Below the pieces are notes generated by a model. It was not told the origin of the DNA, made no database searches, and saw only the letters and a list, made by a program, of their open reading frames with translations. A program made the position numbers and the translations under genes. A DNA stretch of 64,000 bases from Paracoccus laeviglucosivorans (GTDB lineage Bacteria; Pseudomonadota; Alphaproteobacteria; Rhodobacterales; Rhodobacteraceae), in assembly GCF_900182695.1 (NCBI RefSeq), contig NZ_FXTK01000009.1, positions 62,001 through 126,000 of the forward strand, written 5' to 3'. This document shows positions 56,081-64,000 of this stretch, one piece after another. Position 1 is the first letter of the stretch. The number at the start of each line of letters is the position of its first letter.

Positions 56081-56176
56081 GCTATCCCTCCTTGCCCTCC
56101 TTGGACCGGGCCATATGCTGTGGCAGAAATTGCGAAACGCTTATTTATTATTCATTCGCCCAGGAAAGGTAATGAA

Positions 56177-57829
56177 ATGTCCCTAAGACTGACAAGCTCC
56201 GCCCTGGCACTGGCCGCGTTCAGCGCGCCCGCCTTTGCCGACGTGACCCCTGAACAGGTCTGGCAGTCCTGGGTCGATTACTACCAATCCGTCGGCTACA
56301 CCGTCACCGAAGGTAGCCGCGATCAGGCGGGCAGCACGCTGACGCTGAAGGACGTGACGATTTCGGGTGGCAGCGAAGCCAGCAAGATCGTCTCGACCAC
56401 GCCCGAAATCACCCTGACCGACGAAGGCGATGGACGCGTCAAGACGGTCTTTGCCGACAAGATGACCATGGATGTGTCAGGGACCGAGGCCGAGGGCGGC
56501 ACCTTCTCGTTGCCCGTTGCGCTGGATATGCCGGGCAACAGCATCCTGACCTCGGGCGCGCCCGAGGACATGACCCATACATTCGACTATCCGACCATCG
56601 ACGTGACGCTGACGACCATCACCAACGATGGCACGGAAAGCCCGTTGCCGATGAAGTTCGGCCTGACGAATACCAAGGGCGATTTCCACATCGTATCCGG
56701 CTCGCCCAACCGCTACGACTATAATATGGCGTCGGACAAGCTGACCTTCGAAGGCGACGTTTCCGAAGCCGAAGGCCAGAACGTCAAGTTCGCAGGCACG
56801 GTGGACGGCATCCGCACCGACGGCACCATGAGCGCGGCAGGCCCGTTCAGCGACATCGAAAACCAGATGGCCGATGCGCTGGCTGCCGGACTTGCGATGA
56901 ACGGCAAGCTGGAATCGGGCAACATGGCTGCGACCTTCGAATTCGCGGGCACGGATGAAAATGGCCAGCCCTCCAGCGGTCAGGGCAAATATGACGGCAA
57001 AGGCTTCGATGTCAGCTTCAACCTGTCCAAGGACGGGATGGGCTATCAGGCCGCCTCGGACGCGATCCAGTTCGAGATGACCTCGCCGCAATTCCCCATG
57101 CCGATCCGCTATGCGCTGGAAAATGCCAGCTTCGACATGCAATTGCCGGTGATGCAGCAGGATGCGCCGCAGCCCTTCAAGTTCGCCTATTCGCTGGCGG
57201 GCCTGACGCTGGGCGATGAAATTTGGGGGATGTTCGACCCGCAGGCGCAATTGCCCCGCGATCCCGCCTCGCTTGAACTGGACGTGACCGGGCTGATGAA
57301 GGTCACCGAAAACATCTTCACCCCGCCAAGCGCCAGCGATGCCGCGGATGAGACGGCGACGGATGACGCAGCCCCCGCTGACGATACCGCAGCCGCCACC
57401 ACCGAAGGCGTCGATCCCGCGGCCCCCGCCGATGACGCCGAGGCCGAGGCGGATATGGGTGCCGCCACCGACGAGATGATGGACGAACCCGCCGAACCCT
57501 CACCGTTTGAGCCGACCGAGCTGACGATCAACCAGTTCGCGCTGAACGCCGTCGGTGCCAAGATCAACGCGACCGGCGCGCTGAAGGCCCCGGAATCGGG
57601 CGACATGACCGCGCCCGTGGGTCAGGTTCATGCCGAATATGAAGGCGTGAACGGCCTTCTGGACAAGCTGGGCGCGATGGGCCTGATCCCGGAAGACCAG
57701 ATGATGGGTGTGCGCATGATGCTAGCGATGTTCGCCAAGCCCGTGGACGGCAATCCCGAAAAGCTGGTGACTGACCTTGAATTCAAGGAAGGCGGCTCGA
57801 TCTTTGCCAACGGCCAGCAGATCAAGTAA
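56177..57829 (+). CDS. DUF2125 domain-containing exported protein
   Basis: The 550-residue protein has a signal peptide (LTSSALALAAFSAPAFA) and long beta-rich regions of alternating strands, as in DUF2125 proteins of alphaproteobacteria. Recognisable parts are VTPEQVWQSWVDYYQSVGYTV near the mature start and ENASFDMQLPVM. An acidic Ala/Asp low-complexity segment lies at about residues 392-452 (DETATDDAAPADDTAAAT). The C-terminus resembles the start in its strand pattern. The function is unknown; an envelope role is likely. AGGAAAGG precedes the chosen ATG, and the earlier in-frame start at 56120 lacks one. Confidence 0.82.
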   Translation: MSLRLTSSALALAAFSAPAFADVTPEQVWQSWVDYYQSVGYTVTEGSRDQAGSTLTLKDVTISGGSEASKIVSTTPEITLTDEGDGRVKTVFADKMTMDVSGTEAEGGTFSLPVALDMPGNSILTSGAPEDMTHTFDYPTIDVTLTTITNDGTESPLPMKFGLTNTKGDFHIVSGSPNRYDYNMASDKLTFEGDVSEAEGQNVKFAGTVDGIRTDGTMSAAGPFSDIENQMADALAAGLAMNGKLESGNMAATFEFAGTDENGQPSSGQGKYDGKGFDVSFNLSKDGMGYQAASDAIQFEMTSPQFPMPIRYALENASFDMQLPVMQQDAPQPFKFAYSLAGLTLGDEIWGMFDPQAQLPRDPASLELDVTGLMKVTENIFTPPSASDAADETATDDAAPADDTAAATTEGVDPAAPADDAEAEADMGAATDEMMDEPAEPSPFEPTELTINQFALNAVGAKINATGALKAPESGDMTAPVGQVHAEYEGVNGLLDKLGAMGLIPEDQMMGVRMMLAMFAKPVDGNPEKLVTDLEFKEGGSIFANGQQIK

Positions 57830-57836
57830 TCCGATC

Positions 57837-57861
57837 CGTGGCGCGGTAATATCGCGCCACG
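57837..57861 (+). terminator. Hairpin after the DUF2125 gene (first of two)
   Basis: CGTGGCGCG, loop GTAATAT and CGCGCCACG form a perfect 9-bp stem 7 bp after the stop codon. CCCTGCATTTTG follows. The tail is not a clean U-tract, so it may act as a processing or pause hairpin. Confidence 0.45.
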
Positions 57862-57876
57862 CCCTGCATTTTGCGA

Positions 57877-57906
57877 CGGGGGCGGGCATGGCCATGCCCC
57901 CGTTTT
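57877..57906 (+). terminator. Rho-independent terminator before pmbA
   Basis: A GC-rich palindromic block (57877-57902, with GGGCATGGCCATGCCC at its core) is followed by TTTTC. It separates the DUF2125 gene from pmbA, whose SD GAGGA begins about 10 bp later. Confidence 0.65.
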
Positions 57907-57922
57907 CTGTTGAGGAATAGCC

Positions 57923-59266
57923 ATGTCCGATTTTCAGCGCCTGCAATCCCTGACCGATCAGCTTCTGACCGCCGCGCGGCGCGCGGGGGCCGATCAGGCC
58001 GATGCGGTGGCGCTGAACGCGGCAGCGGTATCGGTCGATGTGCGCGGCGGGCGGCTGGAACATGCCGAACGCGCCGAAGGCGTGGAAATCGGGCTGCGGG
58101 TGCTGCTGGGCGGGCGACAGGCCTGTGTTTCGGCCTCGGACCCCTCGGCGATCGAGGAGATGGCGACGCGCGCCGTCGCGATGGCCCGCGAAGCACCGAT
58201 CGACGATTATCTGGGCCTTGCCGAACCGGGGCAACTGACTGCGGACACCGACAGCACGCGGCTTGAGCTGTTCGATACCAGCGAGCCCACACCCGAAGCC
58301 TTGCAGGACGCCGCCCTGCGGGCCGAGGCGGCGGCACAAGAGGTTCAGGGGATTTCGCAGATCGAAACCGCCTCGACCGGTTATTCCCAGCGGTGGATGT
58401 GGCTTCAGGCCTCGAACGGGTTTTCGGCGGGTTATGCGCGTTCCGGCCACAGCCTTTCGACCGTCGCGATCACCGGCGAAGGCACCGGGATGGAACGTGA
58501 CTGGGCCGGCGAAGGTCGGGTGCATCTGTCCGACATGCCCGCGCCCGAGGTTATCGGGCGTCTGGCCGCAGAACGCACCGTGGCGCGTCGCGGCGCACGC
58601 AAGCCCCCGACCGGCGCATTCCCGATCCTGTATGATGAGCGCGTCGCCTCGGGGCTGATCAGCCATCTGGTCGGCGCGGTGAATGGCAGCGCGGTGGCAC
58701 GCGGCGCAAGCTGGCTGCGCGACGCGATGGGCGAAGCGGTGCTGCCCCCCGGTTTCGACCTGATCGAGATGCCGCATCTGCGCCGCTATGGCAGTTCACG
58801 CCTGTTCGATGCCGAAGGGCTGGCGACCGCCGACCGCGCATTGGTGCGCGATGGCGTGCTGCAGGGATGGACGCTGGATCTGGCGACCGGGCGCAAGCTG
58901 GACATGGCGTCTACCGCAAACGCCTCGCGCGGGGCGGGCAGTCCGCCGTCGCCGGGCACGACCAATCTGGTGCTGTCGCAAGGCACGCATACACGCGACG
59001 ACCTGATCCGAGACATGGGGCGCGGGCTGATCGTGACCTCGATGCTGGGGGCTTCGATCAATGCGACCACGGGGGACTATTCGCGTGGCGCGGGCGGGTT
59101 CTGGGTCGAAAACGGCGAAATCACCCATGCGGTCAACGAATGCACCATCGCAGGCAATCTGCGCGACATGCTGATGCGGCTGACGGCCGCGAATGACGCG
59201 CCGGAATGGCGTTCGACATGCGTGCCCAGCCTTCTGGTCGAAGGGATGACCGTTGCCGGCGCGTGA
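57923..59266 (+). CDS. pmbA: TldE/PmbA family metallopeptidase subunit
   Basis: The 447-residue protein is the TldE partner of the TldD/TldE peptidase that matures peptides and degrades CcdA-like proteins. Landmarks are ADAVALNAAAVSVDVRGGRL at the start, LEHAERAEGVEIGLRVLLGGRQ, and GGFWVENGEITHAVNECTIAGN near the end. No HExxxH zinc motif is present, which fits TldE rather than TldD. GAGGA precedes the ATG. Its stop overlaps the TTG start of the next gene by 14 nt. Confidence 0.92.
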   Translation: MSDFQRLQSLTDQLLTAARRAGADQADAVALNAAAVSVDVRGGRLEHAERAEGVEIGLRVLLGGRQACVSASDPSAIEEMATRAVAMAREAPIDDYLGLAEPGQLTADTDSTRLELFDTSEPTPEALQDAALRAEAAAQEVQGISQIETASTGYSQRWMWLQASNGFSAGYARSGHSLSTVAITGEGTGMERDWAGEGRVHLSDMPAPEVIGRLAAERTVARRGARKPPTGAFPILYDERVASGLISHLVGAVNGSAVARGASWLRDAMGEAVLPPGFDLIEMPHLRRYGSSRLFDAEGLATADRALVRDGVLQGWTLDLATGRKLDMASTANASRGAGSPPSPGTTNLVLSQGTHTRDDLIRDMGRGLIVTSMLGASINATTGDYSRGAGGFWVENGEITHAVNECTIAGNLRDMLMRLTAANDAPEWRSTCVPSLLVEGMTVAGA

Positions 59267-60050
59267 TCTGACGCTTCTGGAAAATGCCGCGCGCGAAGCG
59301 GGCGAGATCGCCATGCGCTATTGGCGGCAGGATCCGCAGGCATGGGACAAAGGCGGCGGCGCCGGTCCCGTCAGCGAGGCGGATCTTGCCGTCAACGCAT
59401 ATCTTGAAACGGCATTTCGCGCCGCCCGCCCCGATTATGGCTGGCTAAGCGAGGAATCGGCGGACGAGCCGTCACGTCTGGATGCGGCGCATTGCTTTAT
59501 CATCGACCCGATCGACGGCACCCGCGCCTTTCTGGACGGGCAGGAAGGGTTTTCCCATTCGCTGGCCATCACCACGGGCGACCGGATCACGGCGGCTGTG
59601 GTGCATCTGCCCGCGCGCGGCCTGACCTATACGGCGGTGGCGGACGGCCCCGCCTTGCTGAACGGCCAGCCCATCGCGCCCGCCGATCACCCGATCGACG
59701 GCGCGACGGTTCTGGCGGGAAAGCCCAGCTTCGATCCGGCATTCTGGAAAAACGGCGTGCCGGGACTGCGACGGGAATTCCGCCCCTCTCTGGCATGGCG
59801 GCTATGTCTGGTGGCCGAAGGCGCGTTCAACGCCACGCTTTCGACCCGCGCCGCCTGGGAATGGGACATTGCGGCGGGCAGCCTGATCGCGGAACGCGCC
59901 GGATGCCGCGCGACGGAACTCTCGGGCCGTCCCCTGCGCTTCAACCGCGCGCGCCCGCTGTCTGATGGGCTGGTCGTCGCGGCACCGCGCCTGCACGGCC
60001 AGATGATCGCCGCGCTAAGCCCCATTCCGTCAACGGGATTTCCCGGCTGA
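59253..60050 (+). CDS. cysQ: 3'(2'),5'-bisphosphate nucleotidase / inositol monophosphatase family protein
   Basis: The 265-residue protein has the lithium-sensitive phosphatase motifs. The first acidic site is LSEESADEP, the metal loop is [12 protein letters not shown], and the C-terminal motif is [17 protein letters not shown]. The family removes phosphate from PAP or inositol phosphates. CysQ is the usual annotation in this group, and the substrate is not proven by sequence. It starts at an unusual TTG (59253) inside the end of pmbA, 6 nt after AAGGGATG. No in-frame ATG or GTG with an SD sequence is available nearby. Confidence 0.85.
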   Translation: MPARDLTLLENAAREAGEIAMRYWRQDPQAWDKGGGAGPVSEADLAVNAYLETAFRAARPDYGWLSEESADEPSRLDAAHCFIIDPIDGTRAFLDGQEGFSHSLAITTGDRITAAVVHLPARGLTYTAVADGPALLNGQPIAPADHPIDGATVLAGKPSFDPAFWKNGVPGLRREFRPSLAWRLCLVAEGAFNATLSTRAAWEWDIAAGSLIAERAGCRATELSGRPLRFNRARPLSDGLVVAAPRLHGQMIAALSPIPSTGFPG

Positions 60051-60052
60051 AC

Positions 60053-60081
60053 TTGATGCCCTTGGACGCGCCCGCTATGGT
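60053..60081 (+). promoter_or_regulatory. Candidate promoter of the flavin reductase gene
   Basis: TTGATG, 17 bp and TATGGT are 4/6 matches to the sigma-70 hexamers. The predicted transcript would start near 60088, before the ATG at 60110. This argues against the earlier in-frame start at 60053. Confidence 0.4.
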
Positions 60082-60109
60082 CCGCGCGACAGCAGATGAG
60101 GCCCCGCGC

Positions 60110-60655
60110 ATGAGCCGAATTCCACCCGCGACCCAAGACCGGCTCGCCGATGAAATCACCTTTCACCCCGCCAACGCCGAGGCGCGGGTGCTGCGCGAGG
60201 CGTTGGGGCGTTTCGCGACCGGCGTGACGGTCGTCACCACGCTGGGGGAACAAGGCCCGCTGGGCATGACCGCGAACAGCTTTTCCAGCGTCTCGCTGGA
60301 GCCGCCGCTGGTCTTGTGGTCACCCGCCAAATCGTCGTCGCGCCATGTGACATTTGCCGGGGCCGCGCATTGGTCCGTGCATGTGCTGGGGTCCGAACAG
60401 CTGGAAACCTGTCTGCGCTTTACCCGCGGCGGATTGCAGTTCGACGGGCTGGACCATGTGCTGAACGACGAAGGCGTCCCGGTGATCCCCGGTGTCGCCG
60501 CGCGTTTCGACTGCGCGACCCATGCCGTGCATGATGCGGGCGATCACAGCGTGATGATCGGGCGGGTGCTGCGCGTCACCGTGGCCGGTCCCGGCGACCA
60601 CCCGCTGGTCTTTGCCGCCGGGCGTTTCGGCCAGTTCGTCCCGTCCGAGGGTTAA
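60110..60655 (+). CDS. Flavin reductase family protein
   Basis: The 181-residue protein has the flavin-reductase-like FMN domain: [39 protein letters not shown] and [15 protein letters not shown]. These enzymes reduce FMN or FAD with NAD(P)H, often for a partner monooxygenase, which is not adjacent here. The ATG at 60110 follows GAGG with 8 nt spacing and a candidate promoter. The last bases (TTAA, 60652-60655) also contain the stop of the convergent pqiC gene. Confidence 0.9.
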   Translation: MSRIPPATQDRLADEITFHPANAEARVLREALGRFATGVTVVTTLGEQGPLGMTANSFSSVSLEPPLVLWSPAKSSSRHVTFAGAAHWSVHVLGSEQLETCLRFTRGGLQFDGLDHVLNDEGVPVIPGVAARFDCATHAVHDAGDHSVMIGRVLRVTVAGPGDHPLVFAAGRFGQFVPSEG

Positions 60656-61302
60656 CCGTCCAACGGCGGCAATGGCTGCGAAAAGATGTCATCCATCCGT
60701 GGTGCGCTGGACGATGTGCGCACCGAATTCCCCGGCCCGCCCAGCACCGCGATCTGCCGCGCAAGCTGCGAGATCGCCTGCGACTGCGCGCGGGCGATGA
60801 TGGCGGGCGTCGGCTCGGCAGTGCCCATCGGAACGGCGATGTCAAAGCTGCGCGCCTGATTGGCACCGCCAGCGCCGGAATCGCCCACGAAATAGCGGCC
60901 CGACAGGCGATAGGTGCCGTCGGCCTGCGCCAGCGCCTTTTCGACGCGAACCTCCAGCGTGCGGCGGGGCGGTTCGGCCAGCGGCCAAGGCTCGGGGATC
61001 ACCGTCGCGCCCGAGATGTCGGAAATGGTCCGCGCCAGGGTCTGCGTGAATGACCGCTGCGGCGCATCGGCCCACAATTCCTTGGTGTTCGACCGGACCG
61101 CGCCATCCACCGTCTGCCAGCTGACCTCATCGCCCGAGGCATAGTCGGGCAGCGAAACGTCTTTCAGCTCGGTCGTGCCCAGACGGTTCGCCACCCGTTC
61201 CGAGGGGGCAGGCGGGTCGATCAGATAACGCGCGGTCTTTTCGCCGTTCGAACAGGCGGCAAGCGTGGCGACAATGGCCGAGGCAATCAGGATATGGCGC
61301 AT
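60652..61302 (-). CDS. pqiC: PqiC-like ABC-transport auxiliary lipoprotein
   Basis: The 216-residue protein has a lipoprotein signal ([16 protein letters not shown], lipobox LAAC). The PqiC/YmbA fold segments are [34 protein letters not shown] and a C-terminal [14 protein letters not shown]. It would anchor the PqiB needle to the outer membrane. It starts 1 nt after the pqiB stop codon. The C-terminal 20 residues are low complexity. Its stop is inside the end of the convergent flavin reductase gene. Confidence 0.9.
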   Translation of the reverse strand: MRHILIASAIVATLAACSNGEKTARYLIDPPAPSERVANRLGTTELKDVSLPDYASGDEVSWQTVDGAVRSNTKELWADAPQRSFTQTLARTISDISGATVIPEPWPLAEPPRRTLEVRVEKALAQADGTYRLSGRYFVGDSGAGGANQARSFDIAVPMGTAEPTPAIIARAQSQAISQLARQIAVLGGPGNSVRTSSSAPRMDDIFSQPLPPLDG

Positions 61303-61303
61303 C

Positions 61304-63373
61304 TTACCGTCCCAGAATGAAGGCTTGCGGATTGCGTTCGATGGTGCGGGCCAGACTGCCAAAGGCATTGGCCGCGCGCCGCATCTCTCGCATCAGGTTG
61401 ATGGTTTCGGTGTTGAAATTGGACCGGTCGCCATAGGCCGCGATGACCTGTTCGGCCCGTGCCGCCAGCGATTCCAGCCGCGCCGAAAGCTGCGGCAGGC
61501 GCTGGACCGAGGCCGAAACATTGTCCGCCGCGACCTTGGCCGAGGCCAGCGCCTCGTTCAGGCTGCCTGCCGCATTGCCGTCGCGCAGGTCGTTCAGCAG
61601 CCCCGAGGCAGCTTGCAGCGTCTGCGACAGGTTGCGCGGCAGTTGCGCCGCATCTTCGGTGCCCAGCATGGCGCGGACGTCTTTCAGGATGCCTTCGGCC
61701 TCGGTCGAGATCGAGGCGAAGTCCACCTCGCCGACCTTGGCGGCAGCCGCGTCGATCTGTTCGACCATGCCCGGCACGTCGGCTGCGGCCAGCTTGACCG
61801 CCTCGGCAGCGGCGGCGGCCTCGTCGACCATGCCGCGGATCTGGCCGATGGCACCGGATTCGCGCAGCTCGGTCGCGACCTGACGGATTTCGCCTGCCGC
61901 GCCCTGCGCATCCTCAAGCGTGCCCCGCAGCGCGCCCGGAATGGCGCGGGTATCGTCGCTGCTGGCCAGCGCCGTGACCGAATTCATCATGTCGGTCGCG
62001 GATTTCAGCGCCTCCTCGATGGGCAGGTTGCCGACGCGGGCAAGGAAACCCTGCGCCGTGCCGGTGAAATCGGAAATATCGCCGGGGATCGAGGGGATGA
62101 TCGGGTTGGGCGCCGCCGCGCGGTCCAGTTCGGCGGGAACGGCATCGGGCTGCTCGATCAGTTCGACCTCAAGCGAGGTGCCGAAGAAACCGGCGCTGGC
62201 GATACGGGCGCGCAGGCCCCGGCTGACCATATCGGCCACGAAATCCAGCGCCTGTTCCTCGGTCGGGTCGCCGGTCATGCCCAGACGGTCGGGGGTGATG
62301 GCTAGCGTCACCTCTTGTTCGACATGATCCTGCCCCTGATCGTCCTTGACCACGCGGGCGGCCAGATTGGTGACGCGGCCCACGGTCAGCCCCATGAACT
62401 GGACGTTGGCGCCCGTCTCCAGCCCCTTGACGGATTCGTCGATCAGCATGGTCAGGCGCAGCGCGTTCGCCTCATCCGAAATCAGGTTCGCCTCGGCGGT
62501 TTCCTGATCGGGTTGCAGGCGGAACACATGGCCGTTTTCCACGACCCCGCCGCCGGAACGCACCGTCGCAAATTCGGCCCCGCCCTGCAGCACCGAGGCC
62601 AGCGAATTCACGTTCAGCGACACCCCCTGCGTCCCCAGCGAAACCGAAAAGCCCGAGGTATCCCAGAACACCGTATTGGTCGTCAGCAGCTTGTCGTAAG
62701 GCGCGGCGACAAAGACATCGGCCAGCACGCCTTCGTCATTTTCGGCCAGCCGCAGGTTCTGCATCTGCCCGACCGGCAGGCCGCGGAACAGAACCGGCGC
62801 GCCTTCGGTCATGCCGCGCGAACGTTCCGTCGCCAGCGTGATCAGCGTGCCCTGCTGGCCGAAACGCGACACGGGCGGACGCTCCAGCCCCTGAAACCCA
62901 GCCGGTTGTTCGCCCGGCTTGTCGTCCCAGTAACCTTCTATGAACGAACCCGTCAGCACGGTGTCCAGACGCGAGATGCCCTGCGCCGTCACCTGAGGGC
63001 GCACGATCCAGAACTGCGCGTCCTTGTCGATATATTGCGCCAGATCCTTGTCCACACGGATGTTCACCTCGACCTGCTGCAGGTCGCTGGTAAAACGCAC
63101 GGCCTCGACCTTGCCCACGGTGATTTCGCGGAATTTCACCGCCGTTTCGCCCGGCGTGATCCCGGTCGCATCCTTGAACTTGACGGAAATCAACGTGCCG
63201 CGGCTGGCGATGGCGTTCCAGCCGACGCCCAGCGTCACGATCAAAGCGATGATCGGGACTAGCCAGACCAACGACGATCCGGCCCGCGCCGCTGCACGGG
63301 CGGCGGGCTTGCGCGCAGGCTCAGCCGGTTTCATGGCAGCGTTGTTGCTGTCGGGCGGGGGAGTGTCGGTCAT
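61304..63373 (-). CDS. pqiB: Intermembrane transport protein PqiB (MCE domains)
   Basis: The 689-residue protein has a cytoplasmic start, one membrane segment (SLVWLVPIIALIVTLGVGW), and three MCE domains at about residues 55-150, 165-290 and 300-420. Recognisable MCE parts are GTLISVKFKDATGITPGETAV, PVLFRGLPVGQMQNLRL and GANVQFMGLTVGRVTNL. A long coiled C-terminal part (450-689) forms the helical needle. PqiB carries lipids across the periplasm. It starts 10 nt after the pqiA stop. Confidence 0.93.
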   Translation of the reverse strand: MTDTPPPDSNNAAMKPAEPARKPAARAAARAGSSLVWLVPIIALIVTLGVGWNAIASRGTLISVKFKDATGITPGETAVKFREITVGKVEAVRFTSDLQQVEVNIRVDKDLAQYIDKDAQFWIVRPQVTAQGISRLDTVLTGSFIEGYWDDKPGEQPAGFQGLERPPVSRFGQQGTLITLATERSRGMTEGAPVLFRGLPVGQMQNLRLAENDEGVLADVFVAAPYDKLLTTNTVFWDTSGFSVSLGTQGVSLNVNSLASVLQGGAEFATVRSGGGVVENGHVFRLQPDQETAEANLISDEANALRLTMLIDESVKGLETGANVQFMGLTVGRVTNLAARVVKDDQGQDHVEQEVTLAITPDRLGMTGDPTEEQALDFVADMVSRGLRARIASAGFFGTSLEVELIEQPDAVPAELDRAAAPNPIIPSIPGDISDFTGTAQGFLARVGNLPIEEALKSATDMMNSVTALASSDDTRAIPGALRGTLEDAQGAAGEIRQVATELRESGAIGQIRGMVDEAAAAAEAVKLAAADVPGMVEQIDAAAAKVGEVDFASISTEAEGILKDVRAMLGTEDAAQLPRNLSQTLQAASGLLNDLRDGNAAGSLNEALASAKVAADNVSASVQRLPQLSARLESLAARAEQVIAAYGDRSNFNTETINLMREMRRAANAFGSLARTIERNPQAFILGR

Positions 63374-63382
63374 CTGTCCCTT

Positions 63383-64000
63383 TTAGTCCTTGCGGCTTCT
63401 CAGCGGCAGCCCGCGCCAGATCAACCTTGGATCGAAACTCTGCGCGGAAAGCATGGTGAACGCAACCGATAGCGCGAATGACACCGCCGCCGGGCCGGGA
63501 TGGATCGAGGCGACAAAGCCAAGCTGAACCAGCGCCGACAAGATCGCCACGATGAACACGTCGATCATCGACCAGCGCCCGATGAATTCCACCACCTCAT
63601 AGATGACCAGTCGGCGATGGGCGTCCTTGACGCTGGCCGGGCGCCCCGCGACATATGCCAGCCAGCCGATCGACAGAAACTTGCCGATGGGCACCACGAT
63701 CGAGGCGACGAACACGATCGCGGCCACCCCCCAGTTGCCATAGTGGATCAGCTCGATCACGCCACCAAGGATCGTGGATTCGCTGTTGCCCGCCAAGCCG
63801 CCAAAGGTCGAGGTCTTGAGCATGGGAAACAGGTTGGCCGGAATGTAGAAGATCAGCCCCGCGATCAGCCATGCCCAGACCGCGTTCAGCGAACGGCGGT
63901 CCGGCGGGTTCAGATCGGAACGGCAGCGCAGGCAGGTCTGCTGCCCCTCGGGCCAGACGCGGCCACAGCTGCGGCAACCGACCAGCCCGGCGCGATGGGC
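63383..64000 (-). CDS. pqiA: Paraquat-inducible protein A, PqiA-like (partial at window end)
   Basis: The open frame continues to the last base of the window. The visible 205 residues begin in a zinc-ribbon with two CxxC pairs (VGCRSCGRVWPEGQQTCLRCRSDL). Four membrane segments of the PqiA domain follow, including AWLIAGLIFYIPANLFPML and VIYEVVEFIGRWSMIDVFIV. The N-terminal part lies outside. PqiA is the inner-membrane partner of PqiB, and the order A-B-C on this strand matches the E. coli operon. Confidence 0.9.
   Translation of the reverse strand, partial: AHRAGLVGCRSCGRVWPEGQQTCLRCRSDLNPPDRRSLNAVWAWLIAGLIFYIPANLFPMLKTSTFGGLAGNSESTILGGVIELIHYGNWGVAAIVFVASIVVPIGKFLSIGWLAYVAGRPASVKDAHRRLVIYEVVEFIGRWSMIDVFIVAILSALVQLGFVASIHPGPAAVSFALSVAFTMLSAQSFDPRLIWRGLPLRSRKD

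Overview
The window looks like chromosomal DNA of a Paracoccus-like member of the Rhodobacterales (Alphaproteobacteria). The evidence is high G+C, tightly overlapping operons, an alphaproteobacterial flagellar cluster with MotE-like and FliL-linked accessory genes, a CtrA-type box between fliL and fliF, and the ahcY, DUF2853, DUF2125 and pmbA neighbours usual for this group. I see no rRNA, tRNA, insertion sequence, prophage, CRISPR array or replication origin. Genus assignment is inference.

Layout. 1-271: 5'-partial view of a TetR regulator on the minus strand (its C-terminus lies outside). 290-819: a non-coding stretch with a Fur-like palindrome. 820-10840: a divergent flagellar locus. On the minus strand run fliL, a membrane coiled-coil gene, a motE-like gene, motA, a small gene, flhA, fliR, flhB and a FliJ-like gene. 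On the plus strand run fliF, a fliH-like gene, fliN and fliP. 11003-16244: an RND pump operon with two adaptor genes. 16256-18577: recQ and yggT. 18705-24330: a thioesterase-like gene, a UMF1-type MFS transporter, mepA, an esterase-like/phytase-like gene, a serine hydrolase and a queuosine-precursor transporter. 24377-24555: a striking structured RNA with an 18-codon leader ORF, a sequestered Shine-Dalgarno (SD) sequence and a terminator. 24658-27104: a GT2, LpxB-N-domain and GT39 lipid-glycosylation cassette.

27071-28249: thiolase. 28357-31241: a ModE-like regulator and modABC. 31346-34000: a lytic transglycosylase lipoprotein, lolA and a ubiH-type hydroxylase. 33973-39246: amidase, aminotransferase and ftsK, closed by a bidirectional terminator. 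39319-40974: an RTX protein. 41087-44237: marR-emrB-emrA with twin palindromic operators. 44310-45450: a Rid-family gene and a divergent TetR gene sharing three palindromes. 45466-51890: tamA-tamB. 51981-55347: glucokinase, a small secreted protein, ahcY and a DUF2853 gene; the last two each have a hairpin that buries the SD. 55466-60655: a reduced crotonase-fold protein, a DUF2125 protein, pmbA, cysQ and a flavin reductase. 60652-64000: pqiC, pqiB and partial pqiA.

Much of the window concerns the cell envelope: flagellar export and motor, two drug-efflux systems, peptidoglycan hydrolases, LolA, TamAB, PqiABC, lipid glycosylation and an exported RTX protein. The likeliest undescribed items are the RNA element at 24377-24555 and the SD-sequestering hairpins at ahcY and the DUF2853 gene.
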